A stretch of 64,000 bases of DNA from an uncultured Draconibacterium sp. Lineage in GTDB: Bacteria; Bacteroidota; Bacteroidia; Bacteroidales; Prolixibacteraceae. This document shows, one piece after another, positions 60,924 through 64,000 of this stretch (the first letter of the stretch is position 1; every line of letters begins with the position of its first letter). A program made the position numbers and the translations under genes. Where the stretch lies: contig NZ_OY781981.1 of NCBI RefSeq assembly GCF_963677565.1, forward strand, positions 1,612,001 through 1,676,000. Direction: 5' to 3'. The notes beneath the pieces are model-generated. The model searched no databases. It was not told the origin of the DNA and saw only the letters and a program-made list of their open reading frames with translations.

Positions 60924-63422
60924 ATGAGCAAGTATTATACATTATTAAATTTGTTTATTCTTGTGGTGTTATCCTCTAACGCACAAATGAAGAATTACAA
61001 TCAAAGTATTAAAGTTCCGCCACCAGTATGTTATGCTTCTGGAGAAATTGAAAGGGCTCGTATTCAACCTCCGGCCGAATTTTTGTTAAAGTCAGCCGGC
61101 GCTGCAAAATGCGATATTATTGTTGATTATATTGGATTTTCTTCTGAGGCACAAGAAGCATTTGAGTATGCTGTTACGATCTGGGAAACAATAATTGAAT
61201 CGGAAATGCCAATACGGATGAAAGCTACATGGAGCGGAAGTTTGGATAATAATGTTCTGGGGAGTTGCGGGCCGGAAACGTATTACAAAAATTTTAAGGA
61301 TGCCCCATTTAAAGATCGGTATTACCCGGTAGCTGTTGCCGAGAAAATTGCCAAACAAGAGCTAAATGGAGAAAGCAGATACGATATGGTTGCCCAGTTT
61401 AGCAGTAAAATTGACTGGTATTTGGGAACCGATATGAATACTCCTGATGATAAATATGATTTGGTATCGGTAGTATTACATGAGATTGGACATGGTTTGG
61501 GATTTACAGGTTTCTTTTTTGCCGATGACGATATTGGAGCTTATGGATTTTATGAGTTTGGAGACGCAACATCATTTGACATTTTAGTAGGAAAAGGAGC
61601 TATAACTGGAGAACAGCTTGTTGATACTTCGTTATATGAAAATGTAAGTGCCGAGCTTTTATTGGCGTTGCAATCAGCTAATCTATACGCAAACAGTCCT
61701 GTAGCAGTTAAACGAAACAACGGTAATAAACCACGTTTATATGCTCCAATAGAATTTGATGATGGTTCAAGTGTTTATCATTTAAATGATAATACTTATC
61801 CTAATGGGAATGAAAATTCACTAATGACACATGCTGTTGGTTTGGCAGAAGCAATACACGACCCTGGCCCGCTAACAAGAGGAATAATGGATGATATAGG
61901 CTGGAGAAATATTTTTATTCGTTTTGACCAGGTAAAAGATATTGAAGAACTGCAGCCGCTGGTATTTAAGGGATGGTTTGAAAGCGATTACGGAGTGAAA
62001 GATGGTACTCCCAAAGTGATCTACTCTTTAGACGGATTTGAAAACCATTCGGATACCATCTATATGGCCGAAGAGGAAGAGCCGGGAATGTATTCGGCAA
62101 CATATGTACCCGAGAGTGCATCTGAAAGTATATCATATTATCTGGAAGTACAGGATACCATGGATCGGAAACGTACGTCTCCTGCGCTGGCTCCAAAAGA
62201 ATTCTTTTCAATAGGAATTGGAGAGGATAACGAACGTCCGATTATTGAACACGAAGAAATTGCATACTTCCTTTTAAGGGGTGAAAATTTGGAATTAATG
62301 GCCCATATTGACGACAATCTTGGTATTGATACGGCATATGTGCGATATTTTATAAACGAAGTTGAGCAAGAAGCATTTGCGATAAGTTGGGACTACGATG
62401 ATAGGTATACTGGTACATTTCCTTTTAATTTAAGTGAATTAAAAAATGGAGATGTTGTAAAATATGCCATTTACGCAGTCGATGCATCAACAAATGCAAA
62501 TACTAAGCGTTTACCTCAATTAAGCTTCGATTATTTCTCGTTTGAGGTAGAAGAGATTTTCGACGCCGTTAGTCAATACGAAAATGATTTCAACGAGGAA
62601 ACAGTTGATTTCGTTATTTCAGATTTTGATATCTATACTGCTACGAATTTTCCTGACGGAGCATTACATAGTCCACATCCTTACCCGGCTCCTAATACAG
62701 ATAATGGTGAACTCGAATTTACAACTTTCCTGAAAAAACCAATAGTCCTGAAAGAAGGAGGCACGATGTCTTTTGATGAAGTAGTATTGGTTGAACCTGG
62801 TAGTCTGTTATCTGATTATGGCGACAGCGATTTTTTTGATTATGTGATTATTGAAGGAAGTAACGACTTTGGAATGAACTGGTATGCGCTTGCCGATGGT
62901 TATGATAGTTCCGATGAATCGACATGGCGTACAAATTATAATAATGGTATCCCCGATGACGGACAGGATTCAGAAACAGTAGGTTCAGCGGAGTGGTTTG
63001 TAAACAGGTCGATTACACTTACAGATAATGATTATTTTTATGAAGGCGACACTGTGCTGATTCGATTCAGATTATATTCCGATCCATATGCAGCTGGCTG
63101 GGGCTGGGCTATCGATAACTTAGTTATTCAAAGACCCGTTTCAGTCGACAATGTTTTATTGTCGCCGGGAGAGATTAATGTTTATCCAAATCCTTTTACC
63201 GACAATATTTCGGTAGAAATATCTGCTGTTCAGGAAGAGTCGCAGATACAAATTGAAGTGTATAATTCGGTAGGGCAAAGAATATATATCGCAGAAGAAC
63301 CGGGTGTTATTGGAGTGTATTTCAGCCATATTAATCTGTCGGGATACGGCAGCGGAATGTTTCTGATAAAAGTGAGTCAGAATGGTGAAGCTGTTTTGAC
63401 GAAAAAGTTAATTAAAAACTAA
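60924..63422 (+). CDS. Second T9SS-secreted zinc metalloprotease (paralogue)
   Basis: This 832-aa protein shares the layout of the previous protease: signal peptide (LLNLFILVVLSSNAQ), catalytic domain with LHEIGHGLGFTGFF (His186, Glu187, His190), DRYYPVAVAEKIAKQELNG matching YYPVALAEKLGKKDLNG in the paralogue, similar beta-domains, GWGWAIDNLVIQ, and a T9SS tail (INVYPNPFTDNISVEIS ... VYNSVGQRIYIAEE ... MFLIKVSQNGEAVLTKKLIKN). Tandem duplication is the simplest origin. An additional short tract with Cys36, Cys63 and Cys115 differs from the paralogue. Confidence 0.9.
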   Translation: MSKYYTLLNLFILVVLSSNAQMKNYNQSIKVPPPVCYASGEIERARIQPPAEFLLKSAGAAKCDIIVDYIGFSSEAQEAFEYAVTIWETIIESEMPIRMKATWSGSLDNNVLGSCGPETYYKNFKDAPFKDRYYPVAVAEKIAKQELNGESRYDMVAQFSSKIDWYLGTDMNTPDDKYDLVSVVLHEIGHGLGFTGFFFADDDIGAYGFYEFGDATSFDILVGKGAITGEQLVDTSLYENVSAELLLALQSANLYANSPVAVKRNNGNKPRLYAPIEFDDGSSVYHLNDNTYPNGNENSLMTHAVGLAEAIHDPGPLTRGIMDDIGWRNIFIRFDQVKDIEELQPLVFKGWFESDYGVKDGTPKVIYSLDGFENHSDTIYMAEEEEPGMYSATYVPESASESISYYLEVQDTMDRKRTSPALAPKEFFSIGIGEDNERPIIEHEEIAYFLLRGENLELMAHIDDNLGIDTAYVRYFINEVEQEAFAISWDYDDRYTGTFPFNLSELKNGDVVKYAIYAVDASTNANTKRLPQLSFDYFSFEVEEIFDAVSQYENDFNEETVDFVISDFDIYTATNFPDGALHSPHPYPAPNTDNGELEFTTFLKKPIVLKEGGTMSFDEVVLVEPGSLLSDYGDSDFFDYVIIEGSNDFGMNWYALADGYDSSDESTWRTNYNNGIPDDGQDSETVGSAEWFVNRSITLTDNDYFYEGDTVLIRFRLYSDPYAAGWGWAIDNLVIQRPVSVDNVLLSPGEINVYPNPFTDNISVEISAVQEESQIQIEVYNSVGQRIYIAEEPGVIGVYFSHINLSGYGSGMFLIKVSQNGEAVLTKKLIKN

Positions 63423-63490
63423 TTTTTCGTATGTAGCTTTAAAATTCTGGTTAAAAACAGGATAAAAGTTCCATTTGTAAATTATATGCC

Positions 63491-63498
63491 TATATTTG
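63491..63498 (+). promoter_or_regulatory. -7 element of the tyrA leader transcript
   Basis: TATATTTG is an exact TAnnTTTG match 19 bp before the leader-peptide ATG. The only TTTG upstream is 13 bp away, shorter than usual, so the -33 element is uncertain. Confidence 0.45.
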
Positions 63499-63517
63499 TT
63501 GACAGAAAATAAGATAT

Positions 63518-63586
63518 ATGACCACAACGTTTAACAATAACTATTTTTATTTTTATTATGGTTCTGAGATCGGGATCAGGAAGTAG
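63518..63586 (+). CDS. Tyr/Phe-rich leader peptide of the tyrA attenuator (22 aa)
   Basis: It runs from the ATG at 63518 to the TAG at 63584-63586. The peptide contains NNNYFYFYYGS: six consecutive Tyr/Phe codons at 63542-63559 and another Phe codon at 63530, giving 4 Tyr and 3 Phe in 10 codons. Such a run in a 22-codon ORF directly before a prephenate dehydrogenase gene is the hallmark of an attenuation leader. The ribosome would stall here when Tyr-tRNA or Phe-tRNA is scarce. Confidence 0.8.
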   Translation: MTTTFNNNYFYFYYGSEIGIRK

Positions 63587-63648
63587 GGTATTGTTTAAAT
63601 TAAAGATATTTTACGGAAGGTCTCGATTAAAATCGGGACCTTTTTTTT
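63568..63648 (+). promoter_or_regulatory. Attenuator: terminator and competing antiterminator arm before tyrA
   Basis: Terminator: AAGGTCTCGAT (63617-63627) pairs with ATCGGGACCTT (63632-63642), an 11-bp stem with one G-T pair and a 4-nt loop, followed by T8. The segment ATCGGGA also occurs upstream at 63569-63575, within the end of the leader ORF. It can pair with TCTCGAT (63621-63627), extending to 9-10 bp (63568-63577 with 63619-63628). This antiterminator would block the terminator. Stalling at the Tyr/Phe codons leaves the upstream arm free, whereas translation to the stop covers it. Confidence 0.75.
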
Positions 63649-63684
63649 GTGCAAAAACGGAATAGATTAAAAAGATACAGATAA

Positions 63685-64000
63685 ATGAGAACAACAGTAA
63701 TCGGACTTGGATTAATTGGCGGATCAATTGCACGGGATTTACGGAAATCGGGATTTGCCACCGAGTTAATCGGAGTTGAAACCAACGAAGCCAACTCCAA
63801 AAAAGCATTGGAAATTGGACTGGTAGATCGGATTGAAACACTTGAAAACGCAGTAAGTGATACGGATCTGGTAATTATTGCAATTCCGGTAAACCACGAA
63901 CTTAATGTATTGCCACTGGTTTTAGATTTGATTGGAAGTGGAACAACAGTGGCCGATATGGGATCGACTAAAAAGGTGATTGTTGATTTGGTTGCTGACC
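63685..64000 (+). CDS. tyrA: Prephenate dehydrogenase, N-terminal part (runs off right edge)
   Basis: 105 codons are in the window. The ATG at 63685 opens MRTTVIGLGLIGGSIARDLRKSG, the dinucleotide-binding GxGxxG of TyrA. LIGVETNEANSKKALEIGLVDR (acidic end of the second strand, NAD preference), TDLVIIAIPVNHEL and TTVADMGSTKKVI follow, all diagnostic for prephenate/arogenate dehydrogenase. It makes 4-hydroxyphenylpyruvate for tyrosine synthesis. In Bacteroidota tyrA commonly sits with aromatic-pathway genes, whose presence beyond the edge would fit the Tyr/Phe-sensitive leader. Confidence 0.92.
   Translation, partial: MRTTVIGLGLIGGSIARDLRKSGFATELIGVETNEANSKKALEIGLVDRIETLENAVSDTDLVIIAIPVNHELNVLPLVLDLIGSGTTVADMGSTKKVIVDLVAD

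Overview
The window looks like a Bacteroidota chromosome, probably from the marine or sediment Marinilabiliales/Prolixibacteraceae type, although the genus cannot be fixed from sequence alone. The reasons are three SusC/SusD-type genes, a FecI/FecR pair, a long periplasmic-propeller LuxR-type regulator, two type IX secretion (T9SS) C-terminal tails, promoters of the TTTG-N19-21-TAnnTTTG kind, and A+T-rich intergenic DNA.

Left flank (1-19.4 kb): a carbohydrate-use region. On the minus strand a propeller/LuxR regulator lies upstream of a SusC and the start of a SusD that runs off the left edge. On the plus strand a sensor kinase and a DUF493 protein are followed by ECF sigma factor, FecR anti-sigma factor, SusC with an STN signalling domain, SusD and two secreted sulfatases. 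This reads as a trans-envelope-signalled locus for a sulfated glycan.

Middle (19,454-43,059): a 23.6-kb integrative island inserted in a CAU-anticodon tRNA gene. It is bounded by a perfect 47-bp repeat of the tRNA 3' part. The left end carries a tyrosine recombinase, an excisionase-like HTH protein and an SF3-type helicase. The core is a DNA phosphorothioation locus: dndC, dndD and dndE on the minus strand (no dndA or dndB), facing a five-gene plus-strand operon. That operon encodes a PLD-nuclease/SF2 helicase, a 68-aa protein, a DndD/Rad50-like ATPase, a 179-aa protein and a RelA/SpoT-type nucleotide pyrophosphokinase. I read it as the restriction/effector half of a PT-based defence system, with the alarmone synthetase as an unusual member. 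Further right are a two-gene patatin-phospholipase cassette, a RecA-like ATPase, a DUF3871 protein, an HTH protein and several unknowns. No relaxase or conjugation genes are visible.

Right flank (43-64 kb): mostly housekeeping genes: tRNA, Tat-exported oxidoreductase, peroxiredoxin and OsmC, a LytTR two-component pair, DEAD-box RNA helicase, creatininase-like amidohydrolase, PepE, an AspT/YidE-type transporter, thioredoxin-like protein, GH32 fructan hydrolase, and two paralogous T9SS zinc metalloproteases with a tiny membrane protein between them. Two regulatory regions stand out. One is a ~950-nt leader before the first protease with seven exact copies of ACAAACCC and several hairpins. The other is a clear attenuator in front of tyrA at the right edge: a leader peptide rich in Tyr/Phe codons, a terminator, and a competing upstream arm.
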